A stretch of 64,000 nucleotides of DNA. Source: Mycobacterium paragordonae. Its GTDB lineage: Bacteria; Actinomycetota; Actinomycetes; Mycobacteriales; Mycobacteriaceae. The stretch covers positions 80,094 to 144,093 of the forward strand of contig NZ_CP025548.1 of assembly GCF_003614435.1 (NCBI RefSeq). The letters are read 5' to 3'. The notes beneath the pieces were generated by a model. It saw only the letters and a list, made by a program, of their open reading frames with translations, did no database searches and was not told the DNA's origin. Below are positions 7,994 through 15,588 of this stretch, piece after piece; the stretch's first letter is position 1, and each line of letters opens with the position of its first letter. A program made the translations under genes and the position numbers.

Positions 7994-8048
7994 GACATAT
8001 ATCGAAAAGGTGGCATTCTGAGCGGGACGCGTCAGTTCGATATATGTC
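7994..8048. promoter_or_regulatory. Divergent arsR/cadI operator: perfect 13-bp inverted repeat
   Basis: GACATATATCGAA (7994-8006) and TTCGATATATGTC (8036-8048) are perfect inverted arms separated by 29 bases, filling most of the arsR-cadI intergenic space. The AT-rich sequence stands out in high-GC surroundings and resembles ArsR/SmtB operator half-sites. The wide spacing suggests two dimers or one site per promoter. Confidence 0.75.
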
Positions 8049-8070
8049 TCATCCTCAGTGGAGGTGGATC

Positions 8071-8562
8071 ATGTCCCGTGTTCAGTTAGCGCTCAACGTC
8101 GACGATCTCGACGAGGCGATCACGTTCTACACCAAACTGTTTGGCATTTCCCCGGCCAAGGTGAAGCCCGGCTACGCCAACTTCGCGGTGACCGAGCCGG
8201 CACTGAAGCTGGTGCTGCTGGAAAACCCCGGCAAGGGCGGCACCATCAACCACCTCGGTGTCGAGGTCGAGTCCAGCGAGAAGGTGCACGCCGAGATCGC
8301 CCGACTGACCGGCGAAGGCCTGTTCACCGACGAGGAGATCGGCACCACCTGTTGTTTTGCCACCCAGGACAAGGTCTGGGTCACCGGCCCGGCCGGCGAG
8401 AAATGGGAGGTCTACACCGTGCTGGCCGACTCCGAGACGTTCGGCACCAGTCCCCAGCTGCTCGCCGGCGGCGAGGCTGACCAGGGTGGTGGCGTCTGCT
8501 GTGGCGGCACCGCTGCCGCAGAGGCCGAGCCTGAAACGGCCAAGACCACGTCCTGCTGCTGA
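8071..8562 (+). CDS. cadI: CadI/ArsI-type vicinal oxygen chelate protein
   Basis: This 163-residue glyoxalase/VOC-fold protein starts at an ATG preceded by GGAGGTGG. It has LALNVDDLDEAITFYTKLFG at the start, NHLGVEVE around His61, TTCCFATQDKVWV with the vicinal Cys94-Cys95 pair, and EKWEVY around Glu113. ArsI enzymes cleave the carbon-arsenic bond of trivalent organoarsenicals with such a Cys pair and a His-His-Glu iron site. Residue 5 here is Gln instead of His, so C-As lyase activity is uncertain and a cadmium- or arsenite-binding role as in CadI is as likely. The tail adds VCCGG and a final SCC. Confidence 0.88.
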   Translation: MSRVQLALNVDDLDEAITFYTKLFGISPAKVKPGYANFAVTEPALKLVLLENPGKGGTINHLGVEVESSEKVHAEIARLTGEGLFTDEEIGTTCCFATQDKVWVTGPAGEKWEVYTVLADSETFGTSPQLLAGGEADQGGGVCCGGTAAAEAEPETAKTTSCC

Positions 8563-8650
8563 CCCAACTCGCGGCACCAAGGGCCCACCATCGCCATGAT
8601 GGTGGGCCCTCCGCGATCGACCACCCGACTTGACGATGGATTCGATGAGT

Positions 8651-8662
8651 ATCAATATTGAT
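8651..8662. promoter_or_regulatory. Operator palindrome ATCAATATTGAT before the second arsR
   Basis: A perfect 12-bp palindrome of the ATCAA-TTGAT type, common in ArsR/SmtB operators, ends two bases before the arsR start codon at 8665. There is no room for a ribosome binding site between them, so the gene may be translated from a leaderless transcript or by coupling. Confidence 0.6.
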
Positions 8663-8664
8663 GT

Positions 8665-9030
8665 ATGTCGAAATCACCGGTCCAGGTCGACGACGAGACG
8701 TGCTGCCCACCCGGGGCCCTGCTGCGCGAACCCCTCACAGCAGCTGAGGCCATCGATATGGTGGTCAAGCTCAAAGCCCTGGCCGATCCGGTGCGGCTGC
8801 AGCTGTTTTCGGCGATCGCCAGCCACGCCGGCGGCGAGGCCTGCGTCTGTGACATCTCGGTCGGGGTGGAGGTCTCCCAGCCCACGGTGAGCCATCACCT
8901 CAAAGTCCTGCGCGACGCCGGCCTGCTGACATCGGAGCGTCGAGCGTCGTGGGTGTACTACGCGGTCGTGCCCGACGCGCTGGCCAGCCTGACCGTCCTG
9001 CTCGGCACCTCGGCTGGGGTGCCGGCATGA
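8665..9030 (+). CDS. arsR: ArsR arsenite-responsive repressor
   Basis: This 121-residue winged-helix regulator has DETCCPP near the N-terminus (Cys13-Cys14) and EACVCDIS (Cys60 and Cys62) before the recognition helix (SQPTVSHHLKVLRDAGLL). An N-terminal Cys pair combined with a Cys near residue 55-60 is the As(III) site described for Corynebacterium glutamicum ArsR. It heads the acr3-arsC operon, overlaps acr3 (ATGA), and has an operator palindrome immediately upstream, so it should repress its own operon. Confidence 0.92.
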   Translation: MSKSPVQVDDETCCPPGALLREPLTAAEAIDMVVKLKALADPVRLQLFSAIASHAGGEACVCDISVGVEVSQPTVSHHLKVLRDAGLLTSERRASWVYYAVVPDALASLTVLLGTSAGVPA

Positions 9031-10130
9031 CCGACACCGCCACGACGTCGACACCGGTCGGCAAGCTCTCCACCCTGGATCGGTTCCTGCCGGTCTGGAT
9101 CGGCGCGGCGATGGTCGCCGGGCTGCTGCTGGGGCGCTGGATCCCCGGCCTGAACAGCGCGCTGGACAAGGTTCAGATCGACGGCATTTCACTGCCGATC
9201 GCGCTCGGGTTGTTGATCATGATGTATCCGGTGCTGGCTAAAGTCCGCTACGACCGCCTCGACACCGTCACCGGCGACCGCAAACTGCTGCTCTCCTCAC
9301 TGGTGTTGAACTGGGTGCTCGGCCCGGCGCTGATGTTCGCCCTGGCCTGGCTGCTGCTACCGGATCTGCCCGAATACCGCACCGGCCTGATCATCGTCGG
9401 CCTGGCCCGCTGCATCGCCATGGTCATCATCTGGAACGACCTGGCCTGCGGCGACCGTGAAGCCGCCGCCGTCCTGGTCGCCTTGAACTCGATCTTCCAG
9501 GTCATCATGTTCGCCGTGCTGGGCTGGTTCTACCTCACGGTGCTGCCCGGCTGGCTCGGCCTGCAACAAACCACCATCGACACCTCACCCTGGCAGATCG
9601 CCAAATCCGTGCTCATCTTCCTCGGCATCCCACTGGCCGCCGGCTACCTCTCGCGGCGCCTCGGAGAAAAGACGAAGGGCCGCCAGTGGTATGAGTCGAA
9701 GTTCCTGCCGCGGATCGGGCCGTGGGCGCTCTACGGGCTGCTGTTCACCATCGTGATTCTCTTTGCCCTGCAAGGCGATCAGATCACCCACCAACCGTGG
9801 GACGTAGCCCGCATCGCCCTCCCATTGTTGGCCTACTTCGCGATCATGTGGGGCGGGGGCTACCTGCTCGGCACGCTGCTGGATCTCGGCTACGAGCGCA
9901 CAACAACGCTGGCATTCACCGCCGCCGGCAACAACTTCGAACTCGCCATCGCGGTGGCGATAGCCACCTACGGGGCCACCTCCGGCCAAGCCCTGGCCGG
10001 GGTGGTCGGCCCACTCATCGAGGTTCCGGTACTGGTCGCCCTGGTCTATGTCTCGCTAGCCCTGCGGAAACGGTTCCACCATCACACCTCCCAACACGTG
10101 CCCACCACCGGCTCGACGAGAACGGAATGA
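9027..10130 (+). CDS. acr3: ACR3-family arsenite efflux permease
   Basis: This 367-residue membrane protein has ten likely helices. ACR3 landmarks include GLARCIAMVIIWNDLACGD, with the conserved Cys of the transport site, and TAAGNNFELAIAVAIATYG. It exports arsenite produced by the arsenate reductases encoded next to it. It overlaps arsR by four bases and ends six bases before arsC, so the operon is tight. The length is normal for the family. Confidence 0.96.
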   Translation: MTDTATTSTPVGKLSTLDRFLPVWIGAAMVAGLLLGRWIPGLNSALDKVQIDGISLPIALGLLIMMYPVLAKVRYDRLDTVTGDRKLLLSSLVLNWVLGPALMFALAWLLLPDLPEYRTGLIIVGLARCIAMVIIWNDLACGDREAAAVLVALNSIFQVIMFAVLGWFYLTVLPGWLGLQQTTIDTSPWQIAKSVLIFLGIPLAAGYLSRRLGEKTKGRQWYESKFLPRIGPWALYGLLFTIVILFALQGDQITHQPWDVARIALPLLAYFAIMWGGGYLLGTLLDLGYERTTTLAFTAAGNNFELAIAVAIATYGATSGQALAGVVGPLIEVPVLVALVYVSLALRKRFHHHTSQHVPTTGSTRTE

Positions 10131-10136
10131 TCGACC

Positions 10137-10805
10137 ATGACCGACAGCCCCGTGACCCATCAGCTACGCGGTGACCTTTCCATCGACCAACAACTCGCGC
10201 TGAAAACTGCCGCCACCCGGCTGGAATCTGAGTTCGCCGACACGTTCGGCACCGAAACCATCGAACGGTATCTCGGCTCCTCGTATGACCAATTCGCCAG
10301 CCGCGCCACCATTGCCAACTTCCTGCCCCTGCTGGCCGAACGATTCGCCCGCCAACGCCTGCACGCCCTCGCACGGGTCGAAGGCAAGATCAGCGACGGC
10401 AAACCCACCGTGCTGTTCCTCTGCACCCACAACGCCGGCCGCTCCCAAATGGCACTCGGGTTCTTCACCCACTACGCCGGCGACAACGCGCTCGCCTGGT
10501 CGGGCGGATCCGAACCCGGCAACGAGATCAACCCCGCCGCCATCGAAGCCATGCGTGAAGTCGGCATCGACATCACCGGCGAATACCCCAAACCCTGGAC
10601 CGACGAAATCGTGCAAGCCGCCGACGTCGTCATCACCATGGGCTGCGGCGACGCCTGCCCGATCTTCCCCGGAAAACGCTACGAAAACTGGGAACTGCCC
10701 GACCCGGCCCGCCAAGGCCTCGACGCTGTCCGCCCGATCCGCGACCAGATCGACCAACGCATCCACCAGCTGCTGGCCCAACTCAACGTGCCCGTCACCA
10801 ACTAG
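10137..10805 (+). CDS. arsC: Arsenate reductase, thioredoxin-type with N-terminal helical domain
   Basis: The first about 85 residues form a helical extension, followed by a low-molecular-weight phosphatase fold with the P-loop LFLCTHNAGRSQ (Cys96, Arg102), the pair GCGDACP (Cys170, Cys174) and the general-acid region ELPDPA (Asp189). The Cys triad and the N-terminal three-helix extension match the thioredoxin-linked ArsC described in Corynebacterium. It reduces arsenate to arsenite for export by ACR3. The length of 222 residues fits this subtype. Confidence 0.93.
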   Translation: MTDSPVTHQLRGDLSIDQQLALKTAATRLESEFADTFGTETIERYLGSSYDQFASRATIANFLPLLAERFARQRLHALARVEGKISDGKPTVLFLCTHNAGRSQMALGFFTHYAGDNALAWSGGSEPGNEINPAAIEAMREVGIDITGEYPKPWTDEIVQAADVVITMGCGDACPIFPGKRYENWELPDPARQGLDAVRPIRDQIDQRIHQLLAQLNVPVTN

Positions 10806-10835
10806 CCGACGAAAACCCCAAGGGACACAACCATT

Positions 10836-11252
10836 ATGGCTGACATATCTGTGTTGTTCGTCTGCGTAAGTAACGCCGGAAAATCCGTCATGGCCGCCGG
10901 ACTCATGCGCCACCTCTCCGCACCCAACATCCACATCGCCTCGGCCGGCACGCACGCCAAGACCGCGGTCAACGCTCTCTCAGCGCAGGTGCTGGCCGAA
11001 GTTGGCGTCGACATCACCTACCATCAGCCCACCCAACTGACCGACCAGATGATCGACGATGCCGACCTGGTTATCATCGTCGGCAGCCAAGCCCACCTCG
11101 CCGACCACCCCGGCACCCGCATTCAACGCTGGGATACCGACGAACCCTCCCTACGCGGTATCGACGGCATCCAGCGCATGCGAATCATCCGCGACGACAT
11201 CAACACCCGCGTCCAGGCCCTCGCCGACGAGCTCAGCAGTCAATCGTCCTGA
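10836..11252 (+). CDS. Arsenate reductase, arsenate-mycothiol transferase type
   Basis: This 138-residue LMW-phosphatase-fold protein has the P-loop LFVCVSNAGKSVMA (Cys10). The usual P-loop Arg is replaced by Lys16, a feature I associate with the single-Cys arsenate-mycothiol transferases of actinobacteria. No Cys pair like that of the preceding ArsC is present, consistent with use of mycothiol and mycoredoxin. It lies 30 bases after arsC in the same operon, giving the island two arsenate reductases with different electron donors. Confidence 0.87.
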   Translation: MADISVLFVCVSNAGKSVMAAGLMRHLSAPNIHIASAGTHAKTAVNALSAQVLAEVGVDITYHQPTQLTDQMIDDADLVIIVGSQAHLADHPGTRIQRWDTDEPSLRGIDGIQRMRIIRDDINTRVQALADELSSQSS

Positions 11253-11362
11253 CCGAGAAGCAACGACAACTCCCACCGCACCAAATCAATCGCGGCAACA
11301 ACGCTCGTGTCGTCCGGATCCAACCCATCATTCACAAAGGCTTCGCGCTCCTCAGCATCCAT
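11240..11362 (-). pseudogene. Small-protein gene, family member B (40 codons)
   Basis: The frame reads MDAEEREAFVNDGLDPDD ... LVRWELSLLLGQDD, clearly related to the remnant at 1736-1870 and to the one at 48865-48969. Related DNA continues upstream to the 17-bp motif at 11431-11447. It overlaps the end of the last arsC by 13 bases on the opposite strand. It may still be translated, but it looks like the residue of a longer gene at the end of a mobile element. The function is unknown. Confidence 0.45.
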
Positions 11363-11430
11363 ACCCCGTTTAGACGCCCAGCCGGCCGATCCGGTTCCCG
11401 CCACGAACCCACAACACGTCGGTGACACCA

Positions 11431-11447
11431 CTACAGATAACACTGTC
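11431..11447. repeat. Probable island end: 17-bp motif CTACAGATAACACTGTC
   Basis: This is the exact inverted copy of the motif at 1565-1581. Together with the inverted small-gene remnants it brackets the metal and arsenic island. Confidence 0.5.
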
Positions 11448-11455
11448 CCCAACAA

Positions 11456-11765
11456 AGGAAACCGACCCCCAAACGCACGCGGGTAACAGTCCTACACACC
11501 CCCAAAGCGATTACAGATAACCCTTGCGCACTGCGGTGTTCGACCATATGTGCGCATGACTTCCTCCCCCGGCGGCCGGTCGCCGCCGTCTGTGCGAGCG
11601 CGTCGACGCGGGTCGGGCCGATCGCACACGTCGCCTCCGAGTCCGGAGGTATCTCCCGGCCGTTGCTTGGCCAAGTACGGCACCCGCGCCGTTGTCCGCA
11701 TGCGTGCCGTGGTGTTCTACAAACGCCCGCACGTGCACCTTGGTCGTGTCGATCTCTTGGGCTTC
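11456..11765. other. Gene-free spacer between the island and the partition locus
   Basis: No reading frame here has good coding character. The sequence TTACAGATAACC near 11505-11516 repeats part of the island-end motif. Scattered open frames on both strands look like decayed DNA, but I cannot assign a parent gene. Confidence 0.4.
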
Positions 11766-12287
11766 TCAGCGGCCGAGGTAGCGCACGAGCGCTTCTTCGA
11801 CGAGCACGGAGCGGTTGGGGGCGTTCCACTGGTGGGCGATGTCGTCGAGTTTTCGGATTTGTTGTGGGGTGGCGCCGTGGAGTTGCCAGGGGACCTTTTT
11901 TGGTGCGGCTTTGCGGACTTTGATGTCGAACAGTCCTCCCCCGCCGGTGTGTTCTTCTGTGCGGTTCCAGAGGTCGGCTAGTTCGGTGGCGTGTTTTTCG
12001 ACGGCGAGTAGGACGACGACGCCGTAGGAGAGCAGTTCGCCCCGGGCGCGTTGGGTTTTCACGTAGCGGCTCAGGGAGTTGTAGACGGTTTGGCGGGTGT
12101 AGACGGTGGCGAGTCTTTTGACGACCTTGTTGGGGTCCGTCGTGCGGCGTTGTGGGGGTTCAGCGGCTGGGGGGTCGCTGGGTTTCGTCACTGTGACGGG
12201 TTCGGGGGGTGCGGGTGGTGCGGTGGTGTCGGCGGGACTGGGCGTGTCCGCGTTACCGAGCAGTGACGTCATTGAGACCTTGGCCAT
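11766..12287 (-). CDS. Small plasmid partition partner (ParB-like)
   Basis: This 173-residue protein starts three bases after the parA stop. The first about 55 residues are rich in Pro, Thr and Ala and probably disordered. The middle is basic (VVKRLATVYTRQTVYNSLSRYVKTQRARG), and the C-terminus ends in a short helical module (RSVLVEEALVRYLGR) resembling ribbon-helix-helix DNA binders. Position directly after parA and size fit the small centromere-binding partners of type Ib partition systems. It is named by context; I see no classical ParB nuclease-fold motif. Confidence 0.7.
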   Translation of the reverse strand: MAKVSMTSLLGNADTPSPADTTAPPAPPEPVTVTKPSDPPAAEPPQRRTTDPNKVVKRLATVYTRQTVYNSLSRYVKTQRARGELLSYGVVVLLAVEKHATELADLWNRTEEHTGGGGLFDIKVRKAAPKKVPWQLHGATPQQIRKLDDIAHQWNAPNRSVLVEEALVRYLGR

Positions 12288-12290
12288 GAC

Positions 12291-12941
12291 TTATCCCTTC
12301 TTGGCTGTGGGGGTGCGGTTGAACCCGACGATTTCTCGGCTGAGGTGTTGGAAATCGTCGCGGGCGTGGCGGGCTGAACGGCCCCACCCCATGTCGGTGA
12401 CGACCTTGCCGTCGAGGGGTCCGCGTGAGTGAACCTTGTACGAACGGATGTGGGTTGTGAGGTACGGAATGTCGGCGGCGGTGAGGAGTTCGCGGATGTC
12501 AGCCACGTCGGTTCCGTCACTTCTGGGGTCCACTCGGCTAATCACGACGCGGCATGGGACGTTGCATTCGTCGGCGAGTTTCTTGGTCCGTTGTAGCGGT
12601 TCGAAGCCGAGCGCGGAGGGTTCGGTTGGGATGACGGCGATGTCGCATTTGGGGATGACTGCGCTGAGTACGTCGGCCCCTTCCAAGGAGCCTGGAGTGT
12701 CTACGACGACGATTTCGTACGGCAGTTTTCTGATCTGGGTCAGGATCTCGGGGTCGGTGCTGCCGGTGATGTCGAACTTGGCTTTCTCCCCCACCCGGTT
12801 GGCCCAGAATGTTGCCGATGATTGCGGATCGACGTCGACGAGCAGGACCCTGCCCATCCATGCGTAGGACGCTGCGAGGTTGATGGCGACGGTCGTTTTT
12901 CCCGAACCGCCCTTCTGGTTGATGACGCCGATAACGAGCAC
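12291..12941 (-). CDS. parA: ParA-type partition ATPase
   Basis: This 216-residue ATPase starts at GTG 12941, with AAAGGG eight bases upstream, and reads [17 protein letters not shown], containing the deviant Walker A motif KGGSGKTT. Next come [12 protein letters not shown] (Walker A' region) and [11 protein letters not shown] (Walker B). A longer frame to 13016 exists but would place extra residues before the conserved first strand. The short form without an N-terminal HTH is typical of type Ib plasmid partition, in which the partner protein is the repressor. It would position replicon copies before division. Confidence 0.92.
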   Translation of the reverse strand: MLVIGVINQKGGSGKTTVAINLAASYAWMGRVLLVDVDPQSSATFWANRVGEKAKFDITGSTDPEILTQIRKLPYEIVVVDTPGSLEGADVLSAVIPKCDIAVIPTEPSALGFEPLQRTKKLADECNVPCRVVISRVDPRSDGTDVADIRELLTAADIPYLTTHIRSYKVHSRGPLDGKVVTDMGWGRSARHARDDFQHLSREIVGFNRTPTAKKG

Positions 12942-13198
12942 GTCAGATGCCCTTTCTGTGGGTGTTTGGTGCGGCACCGTCAATACGTGGTATTGCTCTG
13001 CGTTTCGGCATAGCACTCCCCTGCGTTGTCGAGCATTGGTGTTGTGTTGTCTTGAGGTGCTTAGTTGGTGCCCGGTGCAGATGGTTCATGTTGATTATTG
13101 TCGTGGCGTGATCGTACTGGCTTACCTGCTTGTTGCGCTGTCACATGGGCGCACGGCGTGTCGTCCAGCACCGCATCCCGCAGTCCACCGCAATAAGC

Positions 13199-13270
13199 CG
13201 TCCTGCATGTGTTCCCGCATGGTGTCCTGCGTTTCGTCCTGCATGCTGTCCCGCCGTCTGACCTGCATTG
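13199..13270 (-). repeat. Six degenerate 12-bp tandem repeats upstream of parA (candidate centromere)
   Basis: Six head-to-tail 12-mers start at 13199, 13211, 13223, 13235, 13247 and 13259, with the consensus NGTCCTGCATGN (for example CGTCCTGCATGT and CGTCCTGCATGC). They lie about 260 bases upstream of the parA start. Short tandem repeats in this position are the usual parS centromere of small ParA systems; a replication iteron array is the alternative. Weaker related units may extend left to about 13160. Confidence 0.65.
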
Positions 13271-13989
13271 TTACTTATTACTGCTGATTGTCATTGTGAA
13301 CTGTTGTACCTGCCCAGCAGTGTACCGGCTCGATGTACACAGTTGATCCTGTACCGTCGCGTCGCGCGTTCGTCTGCAACGTACGTGTCGTCTAATAATT
13401 TAGCCCGTTGTGCTTAGCTGGGTTAGGTAATTAATAGCCAACCGTCTTAGGTGCATCTACCCCTTCGATAGACCATGGTGGCACGGGGTTGCGCACTACT
13501 AACCTAGAGCCATGGTGTGACTTGTCGGGGTCAGCTGTTGGTGTGCGCCATTGCTCTACATCAACGATCCTGCACACGGCCAGCCAACGTTTACGCTTGT
13601 CGTGCTCCCTCTGCCAGCACAGGCCGCAACGCCGTTCCGTGCCCAACACGGCCGTTGAAACGGGCATTTGCGCAGCTCAGGACGTGTTGACTGGCCTGAT
13701 CCGCTGATCGTTGCCACAATTAAGCGGTGCCTCGCCCATGTCACGTGCCGCTCGGGGCCCTTGGGCCGCGCGGATCGAGGCTGGGCGCTGCGCTCACAGC
13801 GACAGCCGGCCACGAATCCTGCAGTGCGCCGCGTGGCCGATCGTGCATTCCCGGCTTGCCCGATCGGCGGTGGGTAGCGCAACGCGTTGCCGCCAATCCA
13901 TTGATCGTGCCCGGGTTGTTCGGCATCTGGCCCGCAGGTTGGCCGACTTCTTTGACTCATCCAGCGCTGGCTGAAAAGGACGGGACACG
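13271..13989. other. Long spacer with no convincing gene
   Basis: The left part is more AT-rich (for example near 13390-13440). A 78-codon leftward frame at 13431-13667 has a CGLC motif but no ribosome binding site. Frames at 13556-13999 overlap each other on both strands without coding preference. I see no RNA gene or clear repeat. Confidence 0.4.
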
Positions 13990-14244
13990 ATGACGGCAAC
14001 GATTCTTGGATGCCTTGCGGCCGTGATTGTGGTCAAGTTGCTGTTCGCGTGGATTTCGCGGCCCAAGTCGACGGTGCATGTGCATCTGCCGCCGCCGCCG
14101 GCTGGCGCGCCTTCGCATGTTCCGGCGCCGGTGACTGTGGTTATGCCGGTGGTGATCGCGCCTGGCACAGCGGTCCCGGAGGCTGACGCAGAATTGCACG
14201 AGCTTATTGATGACTATTACCGGGATCACGGGCATTTGTCATGA
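13990..14244 (+). CDS. Small single-helix membrane protein
   Basis: This 84-residue protein opens with one hydrophobic helix (TATILGCLAAVIVVKLLFAW, about residues 2-21), followed by a Pro-rich stretch (PPPPAGAPSHVPAP) and an acidic C-terminus. AAAAGGA lies upstream of the ATG, and the stop overlaps the next start. It probably sits in the membrane with its tail in the cytoplasm. I do not recognise a family; the coupling suggests it works with the protein at 14241. Confidence 0.7.
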   Translation: MTATILGCLAAVIVVKLLFAWISRPKSTVHVHLPPPPAGAPSHVPAPVTVVMPVVIAPGTAVPEADAELHELIDDYYRDHGHLS

Positions 14245-14969
14245 CGGTTGACGCGATTTTACGGTCACTATTGCTCCAGGGGACTCCTGATCCTGTGTGT
14301 GATCTGAATATGGGTGTGTACGGCGTTATCGATCGGGATGCCCGGATTACTGTCCACGCGCCGCTTCCGGATTTTGCGTGGTCGTTGAGTGCTCAGTGTG
14401 CGTGGTCTTCTCAACGGCGCGTTGTCAGGAATGTATGGGCTGCGGTCGCGCCTGATCACGACGGGGGAGTCATCGTGATCAATTTGTCGAAAGTGGATAT
14501 TTCGCGGTTGCCAGATCCTGTTCAGTGGTGTCTGCGGTTGCAGAATGCGCGGCACGGTTTGCGTGCTCCTGCCTCGGCTGGCCGGGGTGAACATCAAGCG
14601 GTCATGCGTGACGGGGTGTTGACCTTCACGGGTTTGGATCGGTTCGTGCGTGTGGGTGCGCCGTACACAGCGTCGGCGGCCGCGTATCGAGAACAGGCCG
14701 ATGCGGCTTTTGAGTTCCTTTCTCCGGCGTTACAAGCGGTCGCTCGGGTGATCGCGGTGCATGGGCCTATTTCGCGGGCGGACGTGGCAGCTCAGGTCTA
14801 TGGGGGTCCGTCTGATAGTGATCGCAGTGCGTTGGAGATGACGTTGAGCCGATTACGACGCCACCCTCGGGTTCGTCTTGAGCGGGACAGCGGCGGGTTG
14901 CTGACCGTGGAAGTGGTCGAGTGCGCTGGTGATGTGCGGACTGATCGTGCCGCGGTGATGGCCTCTTAG
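14241..14969 (+). CDS. Unknown protein with C-terminal winged-helix-like segment
   Basis: This 242-residue soluble protein is coupled by ATGA to the small membrane protein. No signal or membrane segment is visible. The last about 80 residues (AVARVIAVHGPISRADVA ... LEMTLSRLRRHPRVRLER) look like a winged helix-turn-helix, so a DNA-binding role is possible. The N-terminal 150 residues match nothing I recognise. Confidence 0.7.
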   Translation: MTVDAILRSLLLQGTPDPVCDLNMGVYGVIDRDARITVHAPLPDFAWSLSAQCAWSSQRRVVRNVWAAVAPDHDGGVIVINLSKVDISRLPDPVQWCLRLQNARHGLRAPASAGRGEHQAVMRDGVLTFTGLDRFVRVGAPYTASAAAYREQADAAFEFLSPALQAVARVIAVHGPISRADVAAQVYGGPSDSDRSALEMTLSRLRRHPRVRLERDSGGLLTVEVVECAGDVRTDRAAVMAS

Positions 14970-15588
14970 GTCCGGTCGTCGCCTGGGCCGGGCAATGATC
15001 GTTGCGGCTGCGCGAACTCGACGCGACCCTGGAACCGCTGGGCCCCGCCGCTTGATCTGCATCGCCGCGGCGTGGCACTGCAAGCCCGATCCCGCCCTAC
15101 CGCAAGCTGCAGGGGGCACGTATCCGCGACTTCGTGGCCAACGAGATAGGCCGCTGCTCTACCGCCTATTCTGCCCGAGCGTACGGGGGAGGGGGTCGGC
15201 GCGGTGGGGACTCGGGGTGCTCGGCGATCGCGCTGCCCGGCCGGGGGCTGCAACGTGCGCCGTTGCGGGAGGTAGGCGGTGGGGTTGTTATGCGTTTTAA
15301 TCAGGCGTTTTGCGTTTTGTTAGGTGCGTATGTGCTGGTCACTGGCTCTAACAAAGTGGCCTGTTAGGGTGTGCGGTCATGGTGACGGGGCGCGCTGGCG
15401 TGGGTTGGGGGGCCTGGGGCGCGGGGTGGTAGTTGTTAGTCCGGCTGAGCTGGGGTGATCGGTGTCGTGATGGGGGTTCGCCGTGCTTGGTGGCGCGTAA
15501 CGATCGCGCTGGCTGGTCGGTCATTGCGGTGCCGCTGGCTAACGGGGGCGGTGTTGTGCCAGTTCATCGATATAACAGGGCTTGGGGG
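14970..15588. other. Spacer with no supported gene
   Basis: Several open frames occur (for example 15134-15367 on the plus strand), but none has a ribosome binding site together with plausible protein composition. The region lies between converging transcripts (14241 rightward, 15589 leftward). I see no RNA gene. Confidence 0.4.

Noticed and set aside
8086..8655. Long leftward frame opposite cadI
   Set aside because: It is the complementary shadow of a high-GC gene; cadI has the ribosome binding site and conserved motifs.
13199..13270. CRISPR array
   Set aside because: Units are only 12 bp, degenerate and without spacers; no cas genes are present.
13431..13667. 78-codon leftward frame with a CGLC motif
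   Set aside because: No ribosome binding site, no neighbour coupling and overlapping open frames on both strands.
15134..15367. 77-codon plus-strand frame
   Set aside because: Gly/Arg-rich composition, no ribosome binding site and no recognisable motif.
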